From Streptomyces sp. CGMCC 4.7035 (GTDB lineage: Bacteria > Actinomycetota > Actinomycetes > Streptomycetales > Streptomycetaceae): a stretch of 64,000 nucleotides of DNA. Of the stretch, positions 1 through 8,566 are shown piece by piece. Made by a program: the position numbers and the translations under genes. The notes beneath the pieces were generated by a model. That model saw only the letters and a program-made list of their open reading frames with translations. It had not been told where the DNA came from and did not search any database. Numbering within the stretch: position 1 is the stretch's first letter; each line of letters begins with the position of its first letter. The stretch lies in NCBI RefSeq assembly GCF_031583065.1, contig NZ_CP134053.1, positions 5,125,001 through 5,189,000 of the forward strand, written 5' to 3'.

Positions 1-1
1 G

Positions 2-643
2 CCGAACCCTGCGCTGGGCGTGCGCGGTCTGCGGACGCTGCTCGACCACCCCGATGTGCTGCGCACGCAGCTGACCGCGCTCGCGAAGGCCGCGGAGGGG
101 CTTCCGGTCTACCTCGAGGTCATGGCCCCGATGGTCGCCGACCGCGCCGATGCGAAGGCGTTCGCGGACGCGTGCCGCGAGGCCGGGCTTCAGGCGAAGT
201 TCGGTGCCATGGTGGAGATTCCGTCGGCCGCGCTGCGGGCGCGCTCGATTCTGCAGGAGGTCGAGTTCCTGTCGCTGGGGACCAACGATCTCGCGCAGTA
301 CACGTTCGCCGCCGACCGTCAGGTGGGTGCGGTGTCGCGTCTGCAGGACCCGTGGCAGCCCGCGCTGCTCGACCTGGTCGCGCTGTCCGCCGAGGCGGCG
401 AAGGCCGAGGGCAAGAGCTGTGGTGTCTGTGGTGAGGCCGCGTCGGACCCGCTGCTGGCGTGTGTGCTGACCGGTCTGGGTGTCACCTCCCTGTCCATGG
501 GCGCGGCGTCGATTCCTTATGTCCGGGCGACGTTGGCGAAGTACACGCTGGCGCAGTGCGAGCGTGCCGCGGCGGCCGCGCGCGCCGCCGACTCTGCCGA
601 CGAGGCGCGCACCGCGGCTCAGACGGTACTGTCCGGCGAGTAG
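2..643 (+). CDS. ptsI: Phosphoenolpyruvate-protein phosphotransferase (PTS enzyme I), C-terminal part
   Basis: Cytoplasmic enzyme I takes phosphate from phosphoenolpyruvate and passes it to HPr at the head of the sugar phosphotransferase system. Only the last 213 codons lie in the window, out of about 556 in the family. They cover much of the PEP-binding TIM barrel. Visible motifs are NPALGVRGLR (substrate-binding arginine) at the window edge, LGTNDLAQYTFAADR in the middle, and SCGVCGEAASDP carrying the conserved active-site cysteine. The frame is open from base 2 and ends in TAG at 641-643. A strong hairpin follows at 679-710. The family assignment is secure. The true start lies outside the window. 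Confidence 0.96.
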   Translation, partial: PNPALGVRGLRTLLDHPDVLRTQLTALAKAAEGLPVYLEVMAPMVADRADAKAFADACREAGLQAKFGAMVEIPSAALRARSILQEVEFLSLGTNDLAQYTFAADRQVGAVSRLQDPWQPALLDLVALSAEAAKAEGKSCGVCGEAASDPLLACVLTGLGVTSLSMGAASIPYVRATLAKYTLAQCERAAAAARAADSADEARTAAQTVLSGE

Positions 644-678
644 CCGGGACGCGTCGCCGATTCGACCGTCGAGCGGTG

Positions 679-710
679 AGGGGCGCTCCACCTGTGGGTG
701 GGGCGCCCCT
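679..710 (+). terminator. Hairpin terminator after ptsI
   Basis: Inverted repeat with AGGGGCGC on the left and GCGCCCCT on the right, extended inward by six more pairs (one G-T) around a TGTG loop, giving a stem of about 14 bp. It lies 36 bp after the ptsI stop. The convergent gene at 803-1696 ends about 90 bp further on, so the hairpin could serve both directions. Confidence 0.75.
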
Positions 711-746
711 TGCTCGTTCAGACGCCCTGCGGCTGCTCAGTGGCTG

Positions 747-784
747 CGGGTCCCGTGTTCATCAGCGGGTCCCGTGTTCATCAG
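747..784. repeat. Tandem duplication of a 19-bp unit
   Basis: The unit CGGGTCCCGTGTTCATCAG occurs twice in exact tandem and then starts a third time (CGG). It lies between the ptsI terminator and the 3' end of the convergent gene. It looks like a local slippage duplication. No function is visible. Confidence 0.85.
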
Positions 785-802
785 CGGCTCCCATGGGTCG
801 GT

Positions 803-1696
803 TCAATGGGTGTGGCCCGTCGGGGGGCCGTCGTCCCCGAGGTCGGGTGGTGCGCAGTAGTCGACGCCGGATTCCGGGGAGACCAGGTCACCGGACTCGA
901 CGTCGGTGCAGTAGGCGTCGAATACCTCTCCGGCGGTGAGCGGTTCCAGTCGTTCGCCGCGCAGGCGCCATCCGTAGACGCGGTCGCTCGTGTCGGGTGC
1001 GGTGGTGCGCATGACGAGTCCGCCGACACCGTGGGTGGCGATGCCCAGGGCGAGGACCGTGGTGAACTCGAGCGCCTCGGTCTCGTCGAGGCTCGTCGTG
1101 CCGTCGGGGTCCGCGTCGGCGTGGAGTACCGCGACGAGTGTCTCGGGTGCTGCCGTGACACTGCACACGAGGTGGCGGTGGCCGGGACTCGCGGTGTCGA
1201 GGATGCGGGTGAGGAGACGGGAGGCGTGGGCGAAGGCGGCGCGTCCGATGTCCTCACCGCAGGCGGCGCAGTCGCCGAGGTGGGCCAGCACTGTGGTCGC
1301 GTACTGCCAGGTGGCGTGTCGTACGGCTTCGTCGACCAGGTCCGGAACGAGTTCGGCCAAGGGCTGCCCCTCGTACGGGACGGTCGGTCCCGTTGCGGCC
1401 AGTTCCGCTGTGAAGCGGGTGCGGCTGGACGGGGCGTCGGGTTCCAGGCCGCTGTCGGCGCAGAACTCCGCGTACTCCTGCGGGTCGAAGAGGGCGACCG
1501 TGGTGTGGCGGCCCTGGGCGGCGAGGGTCCTGAGCAGGGTTTCCACCTGCTGCAGGTAGGCCGTGTGGTCGTCGAAGCTGAAGGTGCGGTAGCGCCGCAT
1601 CGCGGTGAAGTCGTGGTCGTCGGTCAACAGGCCGATGGTGCCCGCGATTTCGCGGCGCAGGACGCGTCGCATGGTCTGGTGCTCGGTGTGCCGCAT
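803..1696 (-). CDS. Hypothetical protein, 297 aa
   Basis: I do not recognise the family. The start chosen is the ATG beginning MRHTEHQT, preceded by GCAGGGGGAAAC as ribosome binding site; an upstream in-frame ATG adds 11 residues without a better site. The protein is acidic, has no transmembrane segment or signal peptide, and contains one CAACGE cysteine pair near residue 147. It is rich in alpha-helical, cytoplasmic-looking sequence, and its C-terminal tail is rich in Asp, Gly and Pro. Its codon use matches its neighbours, so it is a real gene. It is convergent with ptsI and transcribed away from the region shared with the acetoacetyl-CoA synthetase. No function can be assigned. Confidence 0.8.
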   Translation of the reverse strand: MRHTEHQTMRRVLRREIAGTIGLLTDDHDFTAMRRYRTFSFDDHTAYLQQVETLLRTLAAQGRHTTVALFDPQEYAEFCADSGLEPDAPSSRTRFTAELAATGPTVPYEGQPLAELVPDLVDEAVRHATWQYATTVLAHLGDCAACGEDIGRAAFAHASRLLTRILDTASPGHRHLVCSVTAAPETLVAVLHADADPDGTTSLDETEALEFTTVLALGIATHGVGGLVMRTTAPDTSDRVYGWRLRGERLEPLTAGEVFDAYCTDVESGDLVSPESGVDYCAPPDLGDDGPPTGHTH

Positions 1697-1831
1697 GTTT
1701 CCCCCTGCGTACAGTCGATCAATGCTCACTCACAGTAACTGGTGGCACTGACAGCGCCTGCCGGCCCGGGGCTTCGCCTGTGCGGGGCGGGTCCCGGGCC
1801 GCTGCGGTTCTGTGGCTCTGCTGCGGGGTGT

Positions 1832-3799
1832 TCAGGCGCGCTTGCGGGCCAGGTCCTCGTAGAAGTGCAGCAGGTCGAGGTCGTCGATGGAACTGGGGTT
1901 GACGGCCTTCTCCAGGGGGGTGCCCTGGAGGAGCCGCTTGACCGGGACCTCGATGCGCTTGCCCGTGAGGGTGTGCGGGATACCCGGGACCTCGATGATC
2001 TCGTCGGGGACGTGGCGCGGTGAGAGCTGTTCGCGGATGGTCTGCTTGATGTGGTTCAGCAGTGTGTCGTCGAGTACGGCGCCTGGGGCCAGATGGACGA
2101 AGAGGGGCATCCAGTAGCCGCCGTCGGGCTGCTCGATGCCGATGACGAGGGACTCCTTGATCTCGGGAAGGCGCTCGACGGCTTCGTAGATGTCGGCCGA
2201 ACCCATGCGGACGCCCTGGCGGTTGAGCGTGGAGTCGGACCGGCCGTGGATGATCACGGAGCCTCGGGAGGTGACCGTGATCCAGTCGCCGTGGCGCCAT
2301 GCTCCGGGATACATGTCGAAGTAGCTGTCGTGGTATCGGCTGCCGTCGGGGTCGTTCCAGAAGTGGATCGGCATCGAGGGCATCGGGTTGGTGACGACCA
2401 GCTCGCCGACCTCGTCGATCACGGGTTCGCCGCTGGAGTCCCAGGACTGCAGGTCGGTGCCGAGGCCGGGCGCCTGGAGTTCGCCGATGTACACCGGGAC
2501 GGTCGGCACGGCTCCCGCGAAGCAGGAGCAAACGTCCGTGCCGCCGCTTACGGAGGCGATCCACAGGTCGTCGCGGACCTCGTCGTGGAGCCAGCTGAAG
2601 CCGTCCGGGGGCAGGGGCGAGCCGGTCGTGGCCACGCACTGCACGCGGGCGAGGTCGTAGTCGCGCGCCGGGTGCACGCCGGCCTTGCGGCAGGCCATGA
2701 CGTACGCCGCGGACGTGCCGTAAACAGTGGCCCCGGTGCGTTCGGCGACCCGCCACTGAGCGCCCATGTCGGGATAGCCGGGGCTGCCGTCGTACAGGAC
2801 GACCGTGGTACCCGTCAGGAGGCCCGAGACGAGGAAGTTCCACATCATCCAGCCGGTGGACGTGTACCAGAAGAGGCGGTCCTGGGGGCCGAGGTCGCAG
2901 TGCAGGCCGAGCTGCTTGAGGTGCTCGATCAGGATGCCGCCCTGGGACTGGACGATGGCCTTGGGCAGGCCGGTCGTGCCCGAGGAGTACAGCACCCACA
3001 GCGGGTGGTCGAACGGGACCTGTTCGAAGAGCGGCTCGACGTCCGCCGAGGTCAGGGCCGACCACTCCAGGGCGCCTTCGGGGGCGTCGGTGCCGAGCAG
3101 CGGGATGTGGACGACGGCGCGCAGGGTGGGCAGTTCGCGGCGCAGTTCGGCGACGATGTCACGGCGGTCGTGCTCCTTTCCGCCGTAGCGGTAGCCGTCG
3201 ACCGCGAACAGGACGACGGGCTCCACCTGCTGGAAGCGGTCCAGGACGCTGCGGGCTCCGAAGTCGGGTGCGCAGGAGGTCCACACCCCGCCGACGGCGG
3301 CCGTGGCGAGGAGGGCGACGACGGCCTGCGGGACGTTCGGAAGGTAGCCGCTGACCCGGTCACCGGGGCGCACACCGAGGGCGCGCAGCTCGGCGGCGAG
3401 GGAGCCGACCTGACGACGCAGTTCGGCCCAGGTGACCGGGCGGGGCTGGTGGGTCTCGTCGACGGCCAGGAGGGCCGGCTCGTCGGCACGGGTGGTCACG
3501 GCACGCAGAGCGTGTTCGGCGTAGTTCAGGGTCGCCCCGGGGAACCACTCGGCGCCCGGCATGGAGCGGCTGCCGAGCACGCGCGCGTAGGGCGTGGAGA
3601 ACCGTACGTCGAACCACTCCGTGACGGCCTTCCAGAAGGTTTCCAGCTCGTCCACGGACCATCGGTGAAGCGCCGCGTAGCCGCCCTCGGCGGGGGCTCC
3701 ATGGCGTTCGGCCGCCCAGGCCTGGAACCTGGTGATCTGTGCCCGGGCGATGCGCTCGGCGTCGGGCTGCCAGAGTGGCGTGGGGTTCGCTGAGGTCAT
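1832..3799 (-). CDS. Acetoacetyl-CoA synthetase
   Basis: A 655-residue ANL-superfamily ligase that activates acetoacetate (or a related short acid) to its CoA thioester with ATP, in the cytoplasm. The N-terminal acetyl-CoA-synthetase-like cap is followed by the ATP-binding loop YSSGTTGLPKA (residues 271-281), the SGGTDVC segment, the hinge HGRSDSTLNRQGVRMG, and the C-terminal TLTGKR lysine loop. Length and the HFWNDPDGSRY region fit acetoacetate-CoA ligase better than acetyl-CoA synthetase. Start MTSANPTPLW was chosen because GGGAG lies just upstream; longer in-frame versions read into low-quality sequence. It has no co-directional partner nearby, so it is probably monocistronic. It would feed ketone-body or polyhydroxybutyrate-derived acetoacetate into the acetyl-CoA pool. 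Confidence 0.92.
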   Translation of the reverse strand: MTSANPTPLWQPDAERIARAQITRFQAWAAERHGAPAEGGYAALHRWSVDELETFWKAVTEWFDVRFSTPYARVLGSRSMPGAEWFPGATLNYAEHALRAVTTRADEPALLAVDETHQPRPVTWAELRRQVGSLAAELRALGVRPGDRVSGYLPNVPQAVVALLATAAVGGVWTSCAPDFGARSVLDRFQQVEPVVLFAVDGYRYGGKEHDRRDIVAELRRELPTLRAVVHIPLLGTDAPEGALEWSALTSADVEPLFEQVPFDHPLWVLYSSGTTGLPKAIVQSQGGILIEHLKQLGLHCDLGPQDRLFWYTSTGWMMWNFLVSGLLTGTTVVLYDGSPGYPDMGAQWRVAERTGATVYGTSAAYVMACRKAGVHPARDYDLARVQCVATTGSPLPPDGFSWLHDEVRDDLWIASVSGGTDVCSCFAGAVPTVPVYIGELQAPGLGTDLQSWDSSGEPVIDEVGELVVTNPMPSMPIHFWNDPDGSRYHDSYFDMYPGAWRHGDWITVTSRGSVIIHGRSDSTLNRQGVRMGSADIYEAVERLPEIKESLVIGIEQPDGGYWMPLFVHLAPGAVLDDTLLNHIKQTIREQLSPRHVPDEIIEVPGIPHTLTGKRIEVPVKRLLQGTPLEKAVNPSSIDDLDLLHFYEDLARKRA

Positions 3800-4003
3800 G
3801 GGGCGGCTCCCGGACTGTGCGCGTCGTGTGCGTGGGTCGCGCACGAGCAGGGGTGTGCGCGTTACGCGGCTGACACGGACGATGCCATGTGATCGACTTC
3901 TGCACCAGGGTGCGCCCCACATAGTCGTCATCGTGAAGATGTGCTCTTGCCACGGGTGAACGACAGTTGAACGGCGCCCCTGTACGGGGATGTCAATGGC
4001 AGG

Positions 4004-6379
4004 GTGAGCAGTATGGACGGTCGTGACCTGGTGCGTTCGGTGAAGGCGGTCGGCTCGGGGGGTGCGGCACTGGGTTTGCGCACAGTGCGAGCCGCGTGGC
4101 GCAGGAGGCGTACCGACGCGACCGGGTTGCCGCGGCGGGGTGCGGAGCGGGCGCGGGTGCCCGGTCCCGTGGAGGGTGCGGAGCCCGGGCCCGGCGGCGG
4201 CGTCGTGCGGTTCGCCCGGTCCGAGCTGCGAATCATGGTCGCTGTGAACGGGGCGGTGTTCTGGGGCTGGGACGGGGCCGGTCCCGAGCCGTCGTACGCG
4301 CTCGCCGGCGGCAGCCCTGAGCCGGATCCGCGGGCCGTGCTGGAGCCGGACAAGGACGGCGGCTGGCGGGTCGTGGCGGAGCGCGTCACGGTCGTCGTGT
4401 CACGGCACGGCGCCATCGAGGTGTGTACCCCCGGTGGCGTGACCCTGCGCCGGGATCTTCCGCCCCGGTGGTGGGAGCCGGCGGACGGGGGCGGTGCGCG
4501 GTGGATGCAGCGGTCCGAGGTGATGCCGGACGCGCGGTTCTTCGGGCTCGGCGGGCGGGCCACGGGTCCGCGGTTGCGCGACGGAACGTATCGGCTGTGG
4601 AACACGGACCCCGGGGAGCCCTTCGTCCCGGGCGACGACCCGCTGTACATCACCATGCCGGTGCAGATGGTGGTCGCCGACGCGGCCACGCATCTCGCGT
4701 TTTACGACAGCTCGTGGGACGGCACGGTGACGTTGCGCGAGGGCGGGGAGGGCGCGGGCTCGGGTCACGACCGGGCCGGCACCTGCGAGGTGCGGTTGGA
4801 CGGCGGACCGCTGCGTTGCTGGGTGATGGTGGGTACCCCCGCGCGCGTACTGCTCGTCTGGGCGTCGCTGACCGGTGCGCCCGCCCTTCCTCCGGCGTGG
4901 GCGCTGGGGCACCATCACGCGCGGTGGGGGTTCGGCACCGAGCAGGAGGTGCGACGGATCGTTGCCGGATACCAGGAGCGCGGTCTTCCGCTCGACGCCG
5001 TCCACCTGGACATCGACCACTACGACGGCCACCGGGTGTTCACGGTGGACCAGGATCGTTTTCCGAAGCTTCCGGTGCTCGCCGAGGAACTGCGCCGGGA
5101 CGGGATCCGCCTGGTGTCCATTGTCGACCCCGCGGTCAAGGCCCAGCCGGGCGACACCGTATACGACAGCGGGAATGCCGAAGACGCGTTCGTACGGGAT
5201 GCGTCGGGGCGTGTCGTCGAAGGGGTCGTGTGGCCCGGGAAGGCGGTCTATCCGGACTTCACTCACGCGCGCGTACGACAGTGGTGGGGCGGGCTGTACG
5301 AGGAGCGTCTCGCTCAGGGCTTCGCGGGTTTCTGGCACGACATGAACGAACCCGTGTCGTTCACCGCCTTCGGGGAGAACACCCTGCCCCGCTCGGCCCG
5401 GCACGCGCTGGAAGGCCATGGCGGTGACCACAGGGAGGCCCACAACGTGTACGCGCTGTGCATGGCGCGGGCCGCGTACGAGGGTCTGCGTGAACTCGCC
5501 CCTGAGGAGAGGCCGTTCCTCTTCTCGCGTTCGGGGTGGGCCGGAATGCAGCGCTACGGGGGGACCTGGTCGGGAGACGTGGCCACGGGCTGGCCCGGAT
5601 TGCGCGCGTCGCTGTCACTGGTGATGGGGCTGGGGCTGTGCGGGGTGCCGTACTCCGGGCCGGACGTGGGCGGCTTCGACGGGAGTCCGTCGCCGGAGCT
5701 GTACCTGCGCTGGTTCCAGCTGGCCTCGTACCTGCCGTTGTTCCGTACACATGCGAGTCTGCGGGCGGGGCGCCGGGAGCCCTGGGAGTTCGGCGACGAC
5801 GTGCTCGAGCACGCGCGCGTGGCGCTCGCCGAACGGCGTCGGCTGCTGCCGTACTTCGTCACTCTGGCGCATCTGGCACGACGCACGGGAGCGCCCTATG
5901 TACGGCCCTTGTGGTGGGGCACACCCGAGGACCGGGCGCTGAGGGACTGCGAGGACGCCTTCCTGCTCGGCGACAGCCTCCTGGTGGCACCGGTGCTGGA
6001 TCCCGGCGCGGACCGGCGGGCGGTGCTGCTGCCGCGGGGGCGCTGGTACGACACGGCGACCGAGGAGGCGTACCAGGGGCCCGGCCAGGTGCTGATCGAC
6101 GCTCCGTTGGCGCGGATTCCGGTGCTCGCACGCGCGGGCGCCGTCCTGCCCGTGCTGGGTGAGGACGGTGGTCTGGAGCTGGAGGCGTGGGCGCCCGCGC
6201 GGGGGCGGTCCGGGGGCGGGCTGGTGGTGCCGGACGCGGGTGACGGCTGGGACGAGCCGGAGATCGAGCGGTATGTCACGCGGTGGAAGGGCAAGCGGGT
6301 GGTCGTCCGGCGGGACGGGGACGACGGCCGGAGCGAGCCCTTGTATCCGGTACGCATACGGGGCCTCGACCGCAGGTGA
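4004..6379 (+). CDS. GH31 family alpha-glucosidase
   Basis: A 791-residue glycoside hydrolase of family 31, which releases terminal alpha-linked glucose (or xylose) with retention. The nucleophile Asp446 lies in FWHDMNEP and the acid/base Asp525 in GGTWSGDV. Other GH31 landmarks are VHLDIDHYDG at about residue 340, LFSRSGWAG, and FRTHAS near residue 580. The N-terminus is basic (RRRRTD) but has no convincing signal peptide or lipobox, so a cytoplasmic enzyme is likely. Start: GTG at 4004, or ATG at 4013, which sits at good distance from AGGGTGAG. The gene is divergent from the acetoacetyl-CoA synthetase and ends just before a strong hairpin. The substrate cannot be read from sequence. Confidence 0.93.
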   Translation: MSSMDGRDLVRSVKAVGSGGAALGLRTVRAAWRRRRTDATGLPRRGAERARVPGPVEGAEPGPGGGVVRFARSELRIMVAVNGAVFWGWDGAGPEPSYALAGGSPEPDPRAVLEPDKDGGWRVVAERVTVVVSRHGAIEVCTPGGVTLRRDLPPRWWEPADGGGARWMQRSEVMPDARFFGLGGRATGPRLRDGTYRLWNTDPGEPFVPGDDPLYITMPVQMVVADAATHLAFYDSSWDGTVTLREGGEGAGSGHDRAGTCEVRLDGGPLRCWVMVGTPARVLLVWASLTGAPALPPAWALGHHHARWGFGTEQEVRRIVAGYQERGLPLDAVHLDIDHYDGHRVFTVDQDRFPKLPVLAEELRRDGIRLVSIVDPAVKAQPGDTVYDSGNAEDAFVRDASGRVVEGVVWPGKAVYPDFTHARVRQWWGGLYEERLAQGFAGFWHDMNEPVSFTAFGENTLPRSARHALEGHGGDHREAHNVYALCMARAAYEGLRELAPEERPFLFSRSGWAGMQRYGGTWSGDVATGWPGLRASLSLVMGLGLCGVPYSGPDVGGFDGSPSPELYLRWFQLASYLPLFRTHASLRAGRREPWEFGDDVLEHARVALAERRRLLPYFVTLAHLARRTGAPYVRPLWWGTPEDRALRDCEDAFLLGDSLLVAPVLDPGADRRAVLLPRGRWYDTATEEAYQGPGQVLIDAPLARIPVLARAGAVLPVLGEDGGLELEAWAPARGRSGGGLVVPDAGDGWDEPEIERYVTRWKGKRVVVRRDGDDGRSEPLYPVRIRGLDRR

Positions 6380-6450
6380 TTCGGGCGGTACGCGGGAGGG
6401 GTGCCCCGCGTGTGATGAGGGCGGTACGCACGGAGGGTCCCGGCATGATT

Positions 6451-6483
6451 CGGGCGGGACGGGCGCAGACGCCGTCCCGCCCG
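6451..6483. terminator. Bidirectional terminator between GH31 and Nudix genes
   Basis: Perfect 12-bp stem CGGGCGGGACGG / CCGTCCCGCCCG with a 9-nt loop, placed between two convergent genes and only 5 bp from the stop codon of the minus-strand gene. The preceding 70 bp contain imperfect repeats of GGGCGGTACGC. Confidence 0.75.
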
Positions 6484-6487
6484 TGGC

Positions 6488-7024
6488 TCACACGTACCGG
6501 CCCTCGAACCATCCCTGTACGACGAGCGTGTGCAGGGGGAAGGCGAGTTCGGTCGGCCGGCGCAGCAACTGCCAGCCCTCCGTCTCGACCGTTCCGGCCG
6601 ACGGCGGCAGGTCGGCGGCCGGGCGCTCGGGGAGGAGCCCGAACAGCAGCAGATGACCGTCGGGCGAGCTCATCGCGTCGACGAGCCGCACGTCGCGGCT
6701 GGCCGCGTCGATGCCGGTCTCTTCCTTGAGCTCACGGACGACGGCGTGCCGCCAGTCCTCCCGGTGATCGATGAAGCCTCCGGGCAGTGCGGTGCCGCCG
6801 CGCGCGGGAGGGATGGCTCTGGTGATGACGACCAGGGCGGTTCCCTTGGTGTCGTAGACGGGCTGGAGGGCCACCGCGACGGGCAGCGGATTGCGGTAGG
6901 CCACCGTGCCGCAGGCGGCGCAGGTGCGCGGCCAGCCGGAGATGCCCTCTCCGTAGGACGTTCCGCAGCTCGAACAGTGGGAGTCCGGCACGACGTCGGC
7001 GGATGGGAACGGGGAATCGGACAC
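6488..7024 (-). CDS. Nudix hydrolase with N-terminal zinc ribbon
   Basis: A 178-residue Nudix enzyme, expected to hydrolyse a nucleoside diphosphate linked to another moiety. The Nudix box is complete: GFIDHREDWRHAVVRELKEE followed by TGI, with all three catalytic glutamates. In front of it is a zinc ribbon made of two CxxC pairs (CSSCG near residue 18 and CAACG near residue 36), the arrangement seen in NudC-like and related Nudix proteins. However, the NudC signature SQPWPFPxS downstream of the box is absent, so NADH pyrophosphatase activity should not be assumed. The gene follows the VanX-like gene on the same strand, with a 46-bp gap between them. Cytoplasmic. Confidence 0.88.
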   Translation of the reverse strand: MSDSPFPSADVVPDSHCSSCGTSYGEGISGWPRTCAACGTVAYRNPLPVAVALQPVYDTKGTALVVITRAIPPARGGTALPGGFIDHREDWRHAVVRELKEETGIDAASRDVRLVDAMSSPDGHLLLFGLLPERPAADLPPSAGTVETEGWQLLRRPTELAFPLHTLVVQGWFEGRYV

Positions 7025-7070
7025 GTGGCGGACTGTATCCGATTACCTGGAGGGCGTCTTCCGGAGGCGC

Positions 7071-7880
7071 TCAGGCGGAGGACGTGAGCGAATGCAGGGA
7101 CACCGGGAAGTCGAAATAGGTGTCCGGGTACGACTCCGGCTTGTAGGTGTAGTGCCACCACTCCTCGGCCAGGTTGACGAATCCGAGGTTCTCCAGAGTG
7201 CTCTTCAGGAGCTGACGGTTGGCACGCTGCTCACCGACGATCCGGGGGTCGTCGGTGTGGGCGAGGGTGTCGAAGCAGTCGTAGCCCGTCCCCATGTCGA
7301 CGGAGTTGTCCGGGAAGCGCTCACCCTCGGGCGCGTAGCACGGCACGAGCGGCTCGCCCGGGGCGTACGGCCGGGTCGGCCTGGCCGGCAGCCGCACGAT
7401 CGTCAGGTCCATGGTGGAGCCCCGGCTGTGTCCGGACTTCTCCGCGATGTAACCGTCCGCGAACAGGCGGGTCTTGTCGACCTGCGGATAGAACTCCGCC
7501 TTCATCCTCTGGTCGTCGAGGTCCTTCGCCCAGCGCACGAAGTGGTCGACGGCGCGCTGCGGCCGGTAACAGTCGTACACCTTGAGCGTGTAGCCCTCGC
7601 TCAGCAGCTTCATCTGGGCCTTGTGGAGGGCTTCGGCAGCCGGGCGGGTGAGGATGCACAGGGGCTGTCGGTAGCCGTCGATGCGCTCGCCGACGAAGTT
7701 GTGCGGGGTGAAGTACCGGATCTCCTGGAGGATCGTCGGGTCCACGGAGCTCAGTGCCACGAAGTCCGCGGGCGCCTTGGGTTGCGCAGTCGCCTGGGCG
7801 GTGGCCGAGGTGGACGCGACGGCCAGGAGTGCGGCGAACGCGGTGACGAGGCCTCGTACCGCGACAGAAAAACGTGTCAT
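7071..7880 (-). CDS. Secreted VanX-like D-Ala-D-Ala dipeptidase (peptidase M15D)
   Basis: A 269-residue zinc peptidase of the VanX/DdpX type, expected to cut D-Ala-D-Ala or related peptidoglycan-derived dipeptides. The N-terminus MTRFSVAVRGLVTAFAALLA is a clear signal peptide ending near ATAQA, so the enzyme acts outside the membrane, unlike VanX of resistance clusters. Zinc-binding and catalytic motifs are SGHSRGSTMD (His and Asp ligands) and EEWWHYTY (catalytic Glu and third ligand His). The start was chosen at the ATG that directly begins the signal peptide; a longer in-frame start gives an implausible leader. No vanHA-like genes are adjacent, so a wall-recycling role is more likely than glycopeptide resistance. 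Confidence 0.9.
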   Translation of the reverse strand: MTRFSVAVRGLVTAFAALLAVASTSATAQATAQPKAPADFVALSSVDPTILQEIRYFTPHNFVGERIDGYRQPLCILTRPAAEALHKAQMKLLSEGYTLKVYDCYRPQRAVDHFVRWAKDLDDQRMKAEFYPQVDKTRLFADGYIAEKSGHSRGSTMDLTIVRLPARPTRPYAPGEPLVPCYAPEGERFPDNSVDMGTGYDCFDTLAHTDDPRIVGEQRANRQLLKSTLENLGFVNLAEEWWHYTYKPESYPDTYFDFPVSLHSLTSSA

Positions 7881-8075
7881 GTCCGTTGCATTTATCAGGC
7901 GTTGGGCCGCGCGGGGAAGGCGACACGCTCCGCGCCCGTTCGGGGGACGGGGGATGACGGGAACCACCCACGCTGATTCTTGCCCCAACGCCCCAACGCC
8001 CCGACGCTCCGGGCCGGGACGGCCGGCGCGGATTCGCTACGACGCCTGCCCATCTTCCGGGCCCCGTGGCACACT

Positions 8076-8092
8076 TCTGACGATCCGTCAGA
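8076..8092. promoter_or_regulatory. 17-bp palindrome, candidate TetR-type operator
   Basis: Perfect inverted repeat TCTGACG-ATC-CGTCAGA, 27 bp upstream of the GTG start of the DUF35 gene, so it is well placed to control the DUF35-thiolase operon. A closely similar site (TGACG-GTA-CGTCAGAT) lies at 54959. No adjacent regulator gene is visible. Confidence 0.6.
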
Positions 8093-8119
8093 TGCATCGG
8101 TTTACCTTGGGGAGGGACC

Positions 8120-8566
8120 GTGTCACATACCCGCACACCTGCGGTGGCCGGATGGTTCGCCGGCGAAGGGGACGACTTCCACCTCCTCGGCACGCGGTGT
8201 TCGGCGTGCGGCTCGGTGTTCTTCCCGCGCGAGGACGCGTTCTGCCGCAACCCCGGGTGCGGGGGCGACTCGCTCACCGAAGTGCAACTTTCCAAACGAG
8301 GGCGAATCTGGTCGTACACGGATACCCGATACCAGCCACCATCACCCTATGTGACGAATCCGGAACTTCCGTGGGAGCCCTACGCGTTGATCGCGGTGGA
8401 ACTGGAAGCAGAGCGGCTCGTGGTGCTCGGGCAGGCGGTTCCGGGGGTGACCGTCGCCGATCTGGTGGTGGGCATGGAGGTGGAGGTCGTCCCCGGCGTG
8501 CTGAACGAGGACGCGGAGACGACCTGGACGACATGGCACTGGCGGCCGACGGGGGTGGCGGTATGA
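8120..8566 (+). CDS. DUF35 zinc-ribbon/OB-fold protein (acyl-CoA-associated)
   Basis: A 148-residue protein with a rubredoxin-like zinc ribbon (CSACG near residue 32 and CRNPGCGG near residue 49) followed by an OB-fold domain, the DUF35 architecture. Such proteins bind acyl-CoA and act as obligate partners of thiolase-fold enzymes, for example the ChsH2/Ltp2 pairs in steroid side-chain breakdown. The GTG start sits behind GGAGGGACC. The stop overlaps the start of the next gene (ATGA), so the two products are almost certainly made together and probably form one complex. The nature of the acyl substrate is unknown. Confidence 0.88.
   Translation: MSHTRTPAVAGWFAGEGDDFHLLGTRCSACGSVFFPREDAFCRNPGCGGDSLTEVQLSKRGRIWSYTDTRYQPPSPYVTNPELPWEPYALIAVELEAERLVVLGQAVPGVTVADLVVGMEVEVVPGVLNEDAETTWTTWHWRPTGVAV

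Noticed and set aside
2051..3793. A 580-codon plus-strand frame opposite the acetoacetyl-CoA synthetase.
   Set aside because: Antisense shadow; the minus strand encodes a complete ligase with all motifs.
7071..7880. Glycopeptide (vancomycin) resistance gene vanX.
   Set aside because: The protein has a signal peptide and no vanH, vanA or VanRS neighbours; a secreted dipeptidase of wall metabolism fits better.
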